Below are positions 1-13,200 of a stretch of 64,000 nucleotides of DNA, one piece after another. The notes under the pieces are model-generated. The model was not told where the DNA came from and ran no database searches. It saw nothing but the letters and a program-made list of their open reading frames with translations. How positions within the stretch are numbered: position 1 is the stretch's first letter; the number at the start of each line of letters is the position of its first letter. Source of the DNA: Xylocopa sonorina (Eukaryota > Arthropoda > Insecta > Hymenoptera > Apidae); assembly GCF_050948175.1 (NCBI RefSeq), contig NW_027490146.1, positions 434,001 through 498,000 on the forward strand. Direction: 5' to 3'. The position numbers were made by a program, and so were the translations under genes.

Positions 1-1236
1 GACATCTGCAAACGCTATTTCCTAGTAAGGAAGTGTCGCATTTACATTCATTTGAAGTGTAGACGAGGAATACATAACACTTCGCAATGAATATTATATC
101 TTATCATGAAACATAGAAATGAGATGCCATATCGCGTTTTAAGAAGCATTAGAAAGCTATTGCTACGATACGTAGACATCTGCAAACGCTATTTCCTAGC
201 GAGGAAGTATCGCACTCACATTCATTTGAAGTGTAGACGAGGAATACATAACACTTCGCAAATCATATTATATCTTACCATGAAACATAGAAATGAGATG
301 CGATATAGCGTTTTAAGGATCATAAGAACTCTATTGCTACGATACCTAGACATCTGCAGACGCTATTTCCTAGCGAGGAATTATCGCATTCACATTCATT
401 TGAAGTGTAGACGAGGAATACATAACACTTCGCAAATCATGTTATACCTTACCATGAAACATAGAAATGAGATGCGATATCGCGTTTTAAGAAGCATTAG
501 AACTCTATTGCTACGATAGGTAGACATCTGTATACGCTATTTCCTTGCAAGGAAGAGTCGCATTTACATTCATATGAAGTGTAGACGAGGAATACACAAC
601 ACTTCGCAAATCATATTATATCTTACCATGAAACATAGAAATGAGATGCGATATCGCGTTTTAAGAATCATAGGAACTCTATTGCTACGATACGTAGACA
701 TCTGCAATCGCAATTTCCTTGCAAGGAAGTGTGGCATTTACTTTCATTTGAATCGTAGACGAGGAATGCATAACACTTCGCAAGGAATATTATATCCTAT
801 CATGAAACATAGATATGAAAAGCAATATCTCGTTTTAAGAAGCATTTGAACTCTATTGCTTCGATACGTAGACATCTGCAAACGCTATTTCCTTGCAAGG
901 AAGTGTCGCATTTACATTCATTTGAAGTGTAGACGAGGAATACATGACACTTCACTAATCATATTATATCTTACCATGAAACATCGAAATGAGATGCGAT
1001 ATTGTGTTTTGAGAAGCATCAGACCTCTATCGCTACGATACATAGACATCTGCAAACGCTATTTCCTTTCAAGGAAGTGTCGCATTTACATTAATTTGAA
1101 GTGTAGACGAGGAGTACATATCACTTCGCAAATCATATTATATCTTACCATGAAACATAGAAATGAGATGCGATATCGCGCTTTAAGAATCATAAGAACT
1201 CTATTGCTTCGACACGTAGACATCTGCAAACGCTAT

Positions 1237-1250
1237 TTCCTTGCAAGGAA
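1237..1250. other. Perfect 14-bp palindrome TTCCTTGCAAGGAA within the monomer
   Basis: The sequence equals its own reverse complement. In many other monomers the centre changes (TTCCT-AGCG-AGGAA, TTCCT-CGCT-AGGAA) while the TTCCT/AGGAA arms persist, so the inverted arms are kept more than the loop. The element recurs once per 174 bp across both arms. Dyad-rich satellites are known at centromeres of several lineages; any function here is inferred. Confidence 0.85.
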
Positions 1251-1343
1251 GTGTCGCATTTACATTCATTTGAAGTGTAGACGAGGAATACATAACACTT
1301 CGCAAATCATATTATATCTTACCATGAAACATAGAATTGAGAT

Positions 1344-1353
1344 GCGATATCGC
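1344..1353. other. 10-bp palindrome GCGATATCGC, type A signature
   Basis: Self-complementary site with an EcoRV core (GATATC), present in most type A monomers. Type B monomers replace it with GAGAT-N5-ATCTC, an overlapping dyad with a shifted centre. Because it recurs about every 174 bp, EcoRV digestion should give a 174-bp ladder from type A stretches. Confidence 0.85.
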
Positions 1354-1380
1354 GTTTTAAGAATCATAAGAACTCCATTG

Positions 1381-1393
1381 CTACGATACGTAG
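1381..1393. other. 13-bp dyad CTACG-ATA-CGTAG
   Basis: Five-base inverted arms around a 3-base loop, at the monomer boundary chosen here. In the right arm it reads CTACGTATCGTAG. Common variants (CTTCGATACGTAG, CTACGATACCTAG) each break one arm pair, so it is less strictly kept than the TTCCT/AGGAA dyad. Confidence 0.75.
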
Positions 1394-4189
1394 ACATCTG
1401 CAAACGCTATTTCCTTGCAAGGAAGTGTCGCATTTACATTCATTTGAAGTGCAGACGAGGAATACATAACACTTCGCAAGTCATATTATATCTTACCATG
1501 AAACATAGAAATGAGATGCCATATCGCGTTCTAAGAAGCATTAGAAATCTATTGATACGATACCTAGACATCTGCAGACACTATTTCCTAGCAAGGAAGT
1601 GTCGCATTTACATTCATTTGAAATGTAGACGAGGAATACATAACACTTCGCAAATCATATTATATATTACCATGAAACATAGAAATGAGATGCGATATCG
1701 CGTTTTAAGAAGCATTAGAACTCTATTGCTACGATAGGTAGACATCTGTATACGCTATTTCCTTGCAAGGAAGAGTCGCATTTACATTCATTTGAATCGT
1801 AGACGAGGAATGCATAACACTCCGCAATGAATATTATATCTTATCATGAAACATAGATATGAGATGCAATATCTCGTTTTAAGAAGCATTTGAACTCTAT
1901 TGCTTCGATACGTAGACATCTGCAAACGCTATTTCCTTGCTAAGAAGTGTCGCATTTACATTCACTTGAAGTGTAGACGAGGAATACATAACACTTCGCA
2001 AATCATATTATATCTTACCATGAAACATAGAAATGAGATGCCATATCGCGTTTTAAGAAGCATTAGAAAGCTATTGCTACGATACGTAGACATCTGCAAA
2101 CGCTATTTCCTAGCGACGAAGTATCGCATTCACATTCATTTGAAGTGTAGACGAGGAATACATAACACTTCGCAAATCATGTTATATCTTACCATGAAAC
2201 ATAGAAATGAGATGCGATATCGCGTTTTAAGAAGCATTAGGAATCTATCGCTACGATACGCAGACATCTGCAAACGCTATTTCTTTGCAAGGAAGTGTCG
2301 TATTTACAATCATTTGAATCGTACACGAGGAATGCATAACACTTCGCAATGAATATTATATCTTATCATGAAACATAGAAATGAGATGCGACATCGCGTA
2401 TTAAGAAGCATTAGAACTCTATTGCTACGATAGGTAGACATCTGCAAACGCTATTTCCTTGCAAGGAAGTGTCACATTTGCATTCATTTGAATCGTATAC
2501 GAGGAATGCATAACACTTCGCAATGAATATTATATCTTATCATGAATCATAGATATGAGATGCAATATCTCGTTTCAAGAAGCATTTGAACTCTATTGCT
2601 ATGATACCTAGACATCTGCAAACGCTATTTCCTAGCAAGGAAGTGTCGCATTTACATTCATTTGAAGTGTAGACGAGGAATACATGACACTTCGCAAATC
2701 ATATTATATCTTACCATGAAACATAGAAATGAGATGCCATATCGCGTTTTAAGAAGCATTAGAAAGCTATTGCTACGATACGTAGACATCAGCAAACGCT
2801 ATTTCCTAGCGAGGAAGTATCGCACTCACATTCATTTGAAGTGTAGACGAGGAATACATAACACTTCGCAAATCATGTTATATCTTTCCATGAAACATAG
2901 AAATGAGATGCGATATCGCGTTTTAAGATGCATTAGGAATCTATTGCTACGATACGTAGACATCAGCAAACGCTATTTCCTAGCGAGGAAGTATCGCACT
3001 CTCATTCATTTGAAGTGTAGACGAGGAATACATAACACTTCGCAAATCATATTATATCTTACCATGAAACATAGAAATGAGATGCAATATCTCGATTTAA
3101 GAGGCATCTGATCTCTATTGCTTCGATACGTAGACATCTGCAAACGCTATTTCCTTGCAAGGAAGTATCGCATTTGCATTCATTTGAATCGTATACGAGG
3201 AATGCATAACACTTCGCAATGAATATTATATCTTATCATGAATCATAGATATGAGATGCAATATCTCGTTTCAGGAAGCATTTGAACTCTATTGCTATGA
3301 TACCTAGACATCTGCAAACGCTATTTCCTAGCAAGGAAGTGTCACATTTACGTTCATTTGAAGTGTAGACGAGGAATACATGACACTTCGCAAATCATAT
3401 TATATCTTACCATGAAGCATAGAAATGAGATGCCATATCGCGTTTTAAGAAGCATTAGAAAGCTATTGCTACGATACGTAGACATCTGCAAAAGCTATTT
3501 CCTAGCGAGGAAGTATCGCACTCACATTCATTTGAAGTGTAGACGAGGAATACATAACACTTCGTAAATCATGTTATATCTTACCATGAAACATAGAAAT
3601 GAGATGCGATATCGCGTTTTAAGAAGCATTAGGAATCTATTGCTACGATACGTAGACATCTGCAAACGCTATTTCTTTGCAAGGAAGTGTCGCATTTGCA
3701 TTCATTTGAAGTGTTGACGAGGAATACATAACACTTCGCAAATCATATTATATCATACCATGAAACATAGAAATGAGATGCGATATCGCGTTTTAAGAAG
3801 CATTAGAAATCTATTGCTACGATACGTAGACATCTGCAAACGCTATTTCCTTGCAAGGAAGTTTCGCATTTACATTCATTTGAAGTGTAGACGAGGAATG
3901 CATAACACTTCGCAAATCATATTATATCTTACCATGAAACATAGAATTGAGATTCGATATCGCGTTTTAAGAATCATAAGAACTCCATTGCTACGATACG
4001 TAGACATCTGCAAACGCTATTTCCTTGCAAGGAAGTGTCGCATTCACAATCATTTGGAGTGTAGACGAGGAATACATAACACTTCGCAAATCATATTATA
4101 TCTTACCATGAAATATAGAAATGAGATGCGATATCGAGTTTTAAGAATCATAAAAACTCTATTGCTACGATACGTAGACATCTGCAAAC

Positions 4190-6167
4190 GCTATTTCCTT
4201 GCAAGGAAGTGTCGCATTTACATTCATTTGAGTCGTAGACGAGGAATGCATAACACTTCGCAATGAATATTATATCTTACCATGAAACATAGAAATGAGA
4301 TGCGATATCGCGTTTTAAGAATCATAAGAACTCTATTGCTTCGATACGTAGACATCTGCAAACGCTATTTGCTTGCAAGGAAGTGTCGCATTTACATTCA
4401 TTTGAAGTGTAGACGAGGAATACATGACACATCGCAAATCATATTATATCTTACCATGAAACATAGAAATGAGATTGCCATATCGCGTTTTAAGAAGCAT
4501 TAGAAAGCTATTGCTACGATACGTGGACATCTGCAAAACGCTATTTCCTAGCGAGGAAGTATCGCACTCACATTCATTTGAAGTGTAGACGAGGAATACA
4601 TAACACTTCGCAAATCATGTTATATCTTACCATGAAACATAGAAATGAGATGCGATATCGCGTTTTAAGAAGCATTAGGAATCTATTGCTACGATACGTA
4701 GACATCTGCAAACGCTATTTCTTTGCAAGGAAGTGTCGCATTACATTCATTTGAAGTGTAGACGAGGAATACATAACACTTCGCAAATCATATTATATCT
4801 TACCATGAAACATAGAAATGAGATGCGATTATCGCGTTTTAAGAAGCATTAGGAATCTATTGCTACGATACGTAGACATCTGCAAACGCTATTTCTTTGC
4901 AAGGAAGTGTCGCATTTACATTTATTTGAAGTGTAGACGAGGAATACATAACACTTCGCAAATCATATTATATCTTACCTTGAAAAATAGAAAATGAGAT
5001 GCAATATCTCGATCTAAGAAGCATTTGATCTCTATTGCTTCGATACGTAGACATCTGCAAACGCTATTTGCTTGCAAGGAAGTGTCGCATTTACATTCAT
5101 TTGAAGTGTAGACGAGGAATACATGACACTTCGCAAATCATATTATATCTTACCATGAAACATAGAAATGAGATGCCATATCGCGTTTTAAGAAGCATTA
5201 GAACTCTATTGCTACGATAGGTAGACATCTGCAAACGCTATTTCCTTGCAAGGAAGTGTCGCATTTACATTCAATTGTATCGTAGACGAGGAATGCATAA
5301 CACTTCGCAATGAATATTATATCTTATCATGAAACATAGATATGAGATGCTATATCTCGTTTTAAGAAGCATTAGAACCCTATTGCTTCGATACGTAGAC
5401 ACCTGCAAACGCTATTTCCTTGCTAGGAAGTGTCGCATTTTACCTTCACTTCAAGTGTAGACGAGGAATACATAACACTTCGCAAATCATATTATATCTT
5501 ACCATGAAAAATAGAAATGAGATGCAATATCTCGATTTAAGAAGCATTTGATCTCTATTGCTTCGATACGTAGACATCTGCAAACGCTATTTCCTTGCAA
5601 GGAAGTGTCGCATTTACGTTCATTTGAATCGTAGACGAGGAATACAAGACACTTCGCAAATCATATTATATCTTACCACGAAACATAGAATTGAGATGCG
5701 ATATCGCGTTTTAAGAATCATAAGAACTCCATTGCTACGAGACGTAGACATCTGCAAACGCTATTTCCTAGCGAGGAAGTGTCGCGTTCACATTCCTTTG
5801 AAGTGTAGACGAGGAATACAAGACACTTCGCAAATCATATTATATCTTACCGTGAAACATAGAAATGAGATGCGATATCGCGTTTTAAGAATCATAAAAC
5901 TCTATTGCTACGATACGTAGACATCTGCAAAACGCTATTTCCTAGCGAGGAAGTATCGCATTCACATTCATTTGAATCGTATACGAGGAATGCAAAACAC
6001 TTCGCAATGAATATTATATCTTATCATGAAACATAGATATGAGATGCAATACCCGTTTTAAGAAGCATTTGAACTCTATTGCTTCGATACGTAGACATCT
6101 GCAAACGCTATTTCCTAGTAAGGAAGTGTCGCATTTACATTCATTTGAAGTGTAGACGAGGAATACA
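4190..6167 (+). repeat. Higher-order duplication, copy 1 (indel-rich)
   Basis: This block matches 6455-8429 at offsets of 2261-2265 bp, that is 13 monomers (2262 bp) plus small indels. A shared rare variant, CATTTGAGTCGTAGACGAGG, marks the upstream part of both copies. Copy 1 alone carries nine single-base indels, mostly in short homopolymers: extra T near 4475, extra A near 4535, missing T at 4741, extra T near 4829, extra A near 4991, extra T near 5438, missing A near 5896, extra A near 5929, missing T near 6050. It also has scattered substitutions, for example GACGTAG for TACGTAG near 5739. Limits are approximate. Confidence 0.85.
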
Positions 6168-6454
6168 TAACACTTCGTAAATCATGTTATATCTTACCAT
6201 GAAACATAGAAATGAGATGCGATATCGCGTTTTAAGAAGCATTAGGAATCTATTGCTACGATACGTAGACATCTGCAAACGCTATTTCTTTGCAAGGAAG
6301 TGTCGCATTTACATTCATTTGAAGTGTAGACGAGAAATACATAACACTTCGCAATTCATATTATATCTTACCATGAAACATAGAAATGAGATGCGATATC
6401 GCGTTTTAAGAAGCATTAGAACTCTATTGCTACGATAGGTAGACATCTGTAAAC

Positions 6455-8429
6455 GCTATTTCCTTGCAAGGAAGTGTCGCATTTACATTCATTTGAGTCG
6501 TAGACGAGGAATGCATAACACTTCGCAATGAATATTATATCTTACCATGAAACATAGAAATGAGATGCGATATCGCGTTTTAAGAATCATAAGAACTCTA
6601 TTGCTTCGATACGTAGACATCTGCAAACGCTATTTGCTTGCAAGGAAGTGTCGCATTTACATTCATTTGAAGTGTAGACGAGGAATACATGACACATCGC
6701 AAATCATATTATATCTTACCATGAAACATAGAAATGAGATGCCATATCGCGTTTTAAGAAGCATTAGAAAGCTATTGCTACGATACGTGGACATCTGCAA
6801 ACGCTATTTCCTAGCGAGGAAGTGTCGCACTCACATTCATTTGAAGTGTAGACGAGGAATATATAACACTTCGCAAATCATGTTATATCTTACCATGAAA
6901 CATAGAAATGAGATGCGATATCGCGTTTTAAGAAGCATTAGGAATCTATTGCTACGATAAGTAGACATCTGCAAACGCTATTTCTTTGCAAGGAAGTGTC
7001 GCATTTACATTCATTTGAAGTGTAGACGAGGAATATATAACACTTCGCAAATCATATTATATCTTACCATGAAACATAGAAATGAGATGCGATATCGCGT
7101 TTTAAGAAGCATTAGGAATCTATTGCTACGATACGTAGACATCTGCAAACGCTATTTCTTTGCAAGGAAGTGTCGCATTTACATTCATTTGAAGTGTAGA
7201 CGAGGAATACATAACACTTCGCAAATCATATTATATCTTACCATGAAAAATAGAAATGAGATGCAATATCTCGATTTAAGAAGCATTTGATCTCTATTGC
7301 TTCGATACGTAGACATCTGCAAACGCTATTTGCTTGCAAGGAAGTGTCGCATTTACATTCATTTGAAGTGTAGACGAGGAATACATGACACTTCGCAAAT
7401 CATATTATATCTTACCATGAAACATAGAAATGAGATGCCATATCGCGTTTTAAGAAGCATTAGAACTCTATTGCTACGATAGGTAGACATCTGCAAACGC
7501 TATTTCCTTGCAAGGAAGTGTCGCATTTACATTCATTTGTATCGTAGACGAGGAATGCATAACACTTCGCAATGAATATTATATCTTATCATGAAACATA
7601 GATATGAGATGCAATATCTCGTTTTAAGAAGCATTAGAACCCTATTGCTTCGATACGTAGACACCTGCAAACGCTATTTCCTTGCTAGGAAGTGTCGCAT
7701 TTACCTTCACTTCAAGTGTAGACGAGGAATACATAACACTTCGCAAATCATATTATATCTTACCATGAAAAATAGAAATGAGATGCAATATCTCGATTTA
7801 AGAAGCATTTGATCTCTATTGCTTCGATACGTAGACATCTGCAAACGCTATTTCCTTGCAAGGAAGTGTCGCATTTACGTTCATTTGAATCGTAGACGAG
7901 GAATACAAGACACTTCGCAAATCATATTATATCTTACCACGAAACATAGAATTGAGATGCGATATCGCGTTTTAAGAATCATAAGAACTCCATTGCTACG
8001 ATACGTAGACATCTGCAAACGCTATTTCCTAGCGAGGAAGTGTCGCGTTCACATTCCTTTGAAGTGTAGACGAGGAATACAAGACACTTCGCAAATCATA
8101 TTATATCTTACCGTGAAACATAGAAATGAGATGCGATATCGCGTTTTAAGAATCATAAAAACTCTATTGCTACGATACGTAGACATCTGCAAACGCTATT
8201 TCCTAGCGAGGAAGTATCGCATTCACATTCATTTGAATCGTATACGAGGAATGCATAACACTTCGCAATGAATATTATATCTTATCATGAAACATAGATA
8301 TGAGATGCAATATCCCGTTTTAAGAAGCATTTGAACTCTATTGCTTCGATACGTAGACATCTGCAAACGCTATTTCCTAGTAAGGAAGTGTCGCATTTAC
8401 ATTCATTTGAAGTGTAGACGAGGAATACA
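6455..8429 (+). repeat. Higher-order duplication, copy 2 (clean)
   Basis: Partner of 4190-6167, 13 monomers downstream, with none of that copy's nine indels. Its last 0.95 kb (about 7483-8429) occurs a third time at about 9919-10865, at an offset of exactly 2436 bp (14 monomers). Similarity ends near 8430, where this copy reads ACATGACACTTC and the others read ACATAACACTTC. Confidence 0.85.
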
Positions 8430-8444
8430 TGACACTTCGCAAAT

Positions 8445-8738
8445 CATATTATATCTTACCATGAAACTTAGAAATGAGATGCGATATCGCGTTTTAAGAA
8501 GCTTTAGAAAGCTATTGCTTCGATACGTAGACATCTGCAAACGCTATTTCCTTGCAAGGAAGTGTCGCATTTGCATTCATTTGAAGTGTTGACGAGGAAT
8601 ACATAACACTTCGCAAATCATATTATATCATACCATGAAACATAGAAATGAGATGCGATATCGCGTTTTAAGAAGCATTAGAAATCTATTGCTACGATAC
8701 GTAGACATCTGCAAACGCTATTTCCTTGCAAGGAAGTT
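8445..8738 (+). repeat. Short duplicated block, copy 1 (repeated 1218 bp downstream)
   Basis: Shares the rare variants CATGAAACTTAGAAATG, AAGTGTTGACGAGG and TATATCATACCATG with about 9663-9956, at an offset of 1218 bp (7 monomers). The last two variants also occur near 3710-3760, so this monomer lineage has been copied at least three times in the left arm. Confidence 0.7.
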
Positions 8739-9662
8739 TCGCATTTACATTCATTTGAAGTGTAGACGAGGAATGCATAACACTTCGCAAATCATGTTAT
8801 ATCTTACCATGAAACATAGAAATGAGATGCGATATCGCGTTTTAAGAAGCATTAGGAATCTATTGCTACGATACGTAGACATCTGCAAACGCTATTTCTT
8901 TGCAAGGAAGTGTCGCATTTACATTCATTTGAAGTGTAGACGAGGAATACATAACACTTCGCAAATCATATTATATCTTACCATGAAACATAGAAATGAG
9001 ATGCGATATCGCGTTTTAAGAAGCATTAGGAATCTATTGCTACGATACGTAGACATCTGCAAACGCTATTTCTTTGCAAGGAAGTGTCGCATTTACATTC
9101 ATTTGAAGTGTAGACGAGGAATACATAACACTTCGCAAATCATATTATATCTTACCATGAAAAATAGAAATGAGATGCAATATCTCGATTTAAGAAGCAT
9201 TTGATCTCTATTGCTTCGATACGTAGACATCTGCAAACGCTATTTCCTTGCAAGGAAGTTTCGCATTTACATTCATTTGAAGTGTAGACGAGGAATGCAT
9301 AACACTTCGCAAATCATATTATATCTTACCATGAAACATAGAATTGAGATGCGATATTGCGTTTTAAGAATCATAAGAACTCCATTGCTACGATACGTAG
9401 ACATCTGCAAACGCTATTTCCATGCAAGGAAGTGTCGCATTCACAATCATTTGGAGTGTAGACGAGGAATACATAACACTTCGCAAATCATATTATATCT
9501 TACCATGAAATATAGAAATGAGATGCGATATCGAGTTTTAAGAATCATAAAAACTCTATTGCTACGATACGTAGACATCTGCAAACGCTATTTCCTTGCA
9601 AGGAAGTGTCGCATTTACATTCATTTGAATCGTAGACGAGGAATGCATAACACTTCGCAAAG

Positions 9663-9956
9663 AATATTATATCTTACCATGAAACTTAGAAATGAGATGC
9701 GATATCGCGTTTTAAGAAGCTTTAGAAAGCTATTGCTTCGATACGTAGACATCTGCAAACGCTATTTCCTTGCAAGGAAGTGTCGCATTTGCATTCATTT
9801 GAAGTGTTGACGAGGAATACATAACACTTCGCAAATCATATTATATCATACCATGAAACATAGAAATGAGATGCGATATCGCGTTTTAAGAAGCATTAGA
9901 AATCTATTGCTACGATACGTAGACATCTGCAAACGCTATTTCCTTGCAAGGAAGTG
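9663..9956 (+). repeat. Short duplicated block, copy 2
   Basis: Partner of 8445-8738, seven monomers away. It abuts the third copy of the 0.95-kb block at about 9919-10865, so this stretch is a patchwork of two separately duplicated segments. Confidence 0.7.
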
Positions 9957-10865
9957 TCGCATTTACATTCATTTGTATCGTAGACGAGGAATGCATAACA
10001 CTTCGCAATGAATATTATATCTTATCATGAAACATAGATATGAGATGCAATATCTCGTTTTAAGAAGCATTAGAACCCTATTGCTTCGATACGTAGACAC
10101 CTGCAAACGCTATTTCCTTGCTAGGAAGTGTCGCATTTACCTTCACTTCAAGTGTAGACGAGGAATACATAACACTTCGCAAATCATATTATATCTTACC
10201 ATGAAAAATAGAAATGAGATGCAATATCTCGATTTAAGAAGCATTTGATCTCTATTGCTTCGATACGTAGACATCTGCAAACGCTATTTCCTTGCAAGGA
10301 AGTGTCGCATTTACGTTCATTTGAATCGTAGACGAGGAATACAAGACACTTCGCAAATCATATTATATCTTACCACGAAACATAGAATTGAGATGCGATA
10401 TCGCGTTTTAAGAATCATAAGAACTCCATTGCTACGATACGTAGACATCTGCAAACGCTATTTCCTAGCGAGGAAGTGTCGCGTTCACATTCCTTTGAAG
10501 TGTAGACGAGGAATACAAGACACTTCGCAAATCATATTATATCTTACCGTGAAACATAGAAATGAGATGCGATATCGCGTTTTAAGAATCATAAAAACTC
10601 TATTGCTACGATACGTAGACATCTGCAAACGCTATTTCCTAGCGAGGAAGTATCGCATTCACATTCATTTGAATCGTATACGAGGAATGCATAACACTTC
10701 GCAATGAATATTATATCTTATCATGAAACATAGATATGAGATGCAATATCCCGTTTTAAGAAGCATTTGAACTCTATTGCTTCGATACGTAGACATCTGC
10801 AAACGCTATTTCCTAGTAAGGAAGTGTCGCATTTACATTCATTTGAAGTGTAGACGAGGAATACA
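9919..10865 (+). repeat. Third copy of the 0.95-kb block
   Basis: Repeats about 7483-8429 at an offset of exactly 2436 bp (14 monomers). Shared rare variants include TTACCTTCACTTCAAGTG, TTACCACGAAACATAG, CGTTCACATTCCTTTG and AATATCCCGTTTTAAG. No indel separates the two copies. Confidence 0.85.
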
Positions 10866-13200
10866 TAACACTTCGCAATGAATATTATATCTTATCATGA
10901 AACATAGACATGAGATGCCATATCGCGTTTTAAGAAGCATTAGAAAGCTATTGCTACGATACGTAGACATCTGCAAACGCTATTTCCTAGCGAGGAAGTA
11001 TCGCACTCACATTCATTTGAAGTGTAGACGAGGAATACATAACACTTCGCAAATCATATTATATCTTACCATGAAACATAGAGATGAGATGCGATATAGC
11101 GTTTTAAGGATCATAAGAACTCTACTGCTACGATACCTAGACATCTGCAGACGCTATTTCCTAGCAAGGAAGTGTCGCATTTACATTCATTTGAAGTGTA
11201 GACGAGAAATACATGACACTTCGCAAATCATGTTATATCTTACCATGAAAGATAGAAATGAGGTGCGATATCGCGTTTTAAGCAGCATTAGAAATCTATT
11301 GCTACGATACGTAGACATCTGCAAACGCTATTTCCTTGCAAGGAAGTTTCGCATTTACATTCATTTGAAGTGTAGACGAGGAATGCATAACACTTCGCAA
11401 ATCATATTATATCTTACCATGAAACATAGAATTGAGATGCGATATTGCGTTTTAAGAATCATAAGAACTCCATTGCTACGATACGTAGACATCTGCAAAC
11501 GCTATTTCCATGCAAGGAAGTGTCGCATTCACAATCATTTGGAGTGTAGACGAGGAATACATGACACATCGCAAATCATATTATATCTTACCATGAAACA
11601 TAGAAATGAGATGCCATATCGCGTTTTAGGAAGCATTAGAAAGCTATTGCTACGATACGTAGACATCTGCAAGCGCTATTTCTTTGCAAGGAAGTGTCGC
11701 ATTTACATTCATTTGAAGTGTAGACGAGAAATACATAACACTTCGCAAATCATATTATATCTTACCATGAAACATAGAAATGAGATGCGATATCGCGTTT
11801 TAAGTAGCATTAGAACGCTATTGCTACGAAAGGTAGACATCTGTAAACGCTATTTCCTTGCTAGGAAGTGTCGCATTTACATTCATTTGTATCGTAGACG
11901 AGGAATGCATAACACTTCGCAATGAATATTATATCTTATCATGAAACATGGATATGAGATGCAATATCTCGTTTTAAGAAGCATTAGAACTCTATTGCTT
12001 CGATACGTAGACATCTGCAAACGCTATTTCCTTGCTAGGAAGTGTCGCATTTACATTCACTTCAAGTGTAGACGAGGAATACATAACACTTCGCAAATCA
12101 TATTATATCTTACCATGAAAAATAGAAATGAGATGCAATATCTCGATTTAAGAAGCATTTGATCTCTATTGCTTCGATACGTAGACATCTGCAAACGCTA
12201 TTTCCTTGCAAGGAAGTGTCGCATTTGCATTCATTTGATGTGTTGACGAGGAATACATAACACTTCGCAAATCATATTATATCTTACCATGAAACATAGA
12301 AATGAGATGCGATATCGCGTTTTAAGCAGCATTAGAAATCTATTGCTACGATACGTAGACATCTGCAAACGCTATTTCCTTGCAAGGAAGTTTCGCATTT
12401 ACATTCATTTGAAGTGTAGACGAGGAATGCATAACACTTCGCAAATCATATTATATCTTACCATGAAACATAGAATTGAGATGCGATATTGCGTTTTAAG
12501 AATCATAAGAACTCCATTGCTACGATACGTAGACATCTGCAAACGCTATTTCCTTGCAAGGAAGTGTCGCATTTACATTCATTTGAATCGTAGACGAGGA
12601 ATGCATAACACTTCGCAAAGAATATTATATCTTACCATGAAACATAGAAATGAGATGCGATATCGAGTTTTAAGAATCATAAAAACTCTATTGCTACGAT
12701 ACGTAGACATCTGCAAACGCTATTTCCTTGCAAGGAAGTGTCGCATTTACATTCATTTGAATCGTAGACGAGGAATGCATAACACTTCGCAAAGAATATT
12801 ATATCTTACCATGAAACATAGAAATGAGATGCCATATCGCGTTTTAAGAAGCATTAGAAAGCTATTGCTACGATACGTAGACATCTGCAAACGCTATTTC
12901 CTAGCGAGGAAGTATCGCACTCACATTCATTTGAAGTGTAGACGAGGAATACATAACACTTCGCAAATCATGTTATATCTTACCATGAAACATAGAAATG
13001 AGATGCTATATCGCGTTTTAAGAAGCATTAGGAATCTATTGCTACAATACGTAGACATCTGCAAACGCTATTTCTTTGCAAGGAAGTGTCGCATTTACAT
13101 TCATTTGAAGTGTAGACGAGGAATACATAACACTTCGCAAATCATATTATATCTTACCATGAAACATAGAAACGAGATGCGATATCGCGTTTTAAGAAGC

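Larger units (their letters stand above)
1219..1392 (+). repeat. Representative type A monomer
   Basis: One complete 174-bp unit close to the type A consensus. Diagnostic type A states are CGCAAATCATATTATATC, TTACCATGAAACATAG, GCGATATCGCG and TTTAAGAATCATAAGAAC. The unit carries the 14-bp palindrome at 1237-1250 and the 10-bp palindrome at 1344-1353. The 13-bp dyad at 1381-1393 overlaps the next unit by one base. Read forward in the frame of its ATGAAACAT, it has no stop codon, so chains of type A monomers give long open frames. Confidence 0.9.

Noticed and set aside
1219..1392. CENP-B box
   Set aside because: No match to the known core (TTCG, then A, then CGGG at the right spacing). TTCGCAAATCATATT has the TTCG but no CGGG, and CGGG is absent from the consensus monomer.
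4190..8429. Degeneration of an old duplicate as the main explanation of the 4475-6051 indels
   Set aside because: Indels in short homopolymers exceed what is seen anywhere else in the arm, while substitutions between the copies are modest. Sequencing error fits better, though real decay cannot be excluded without reads.
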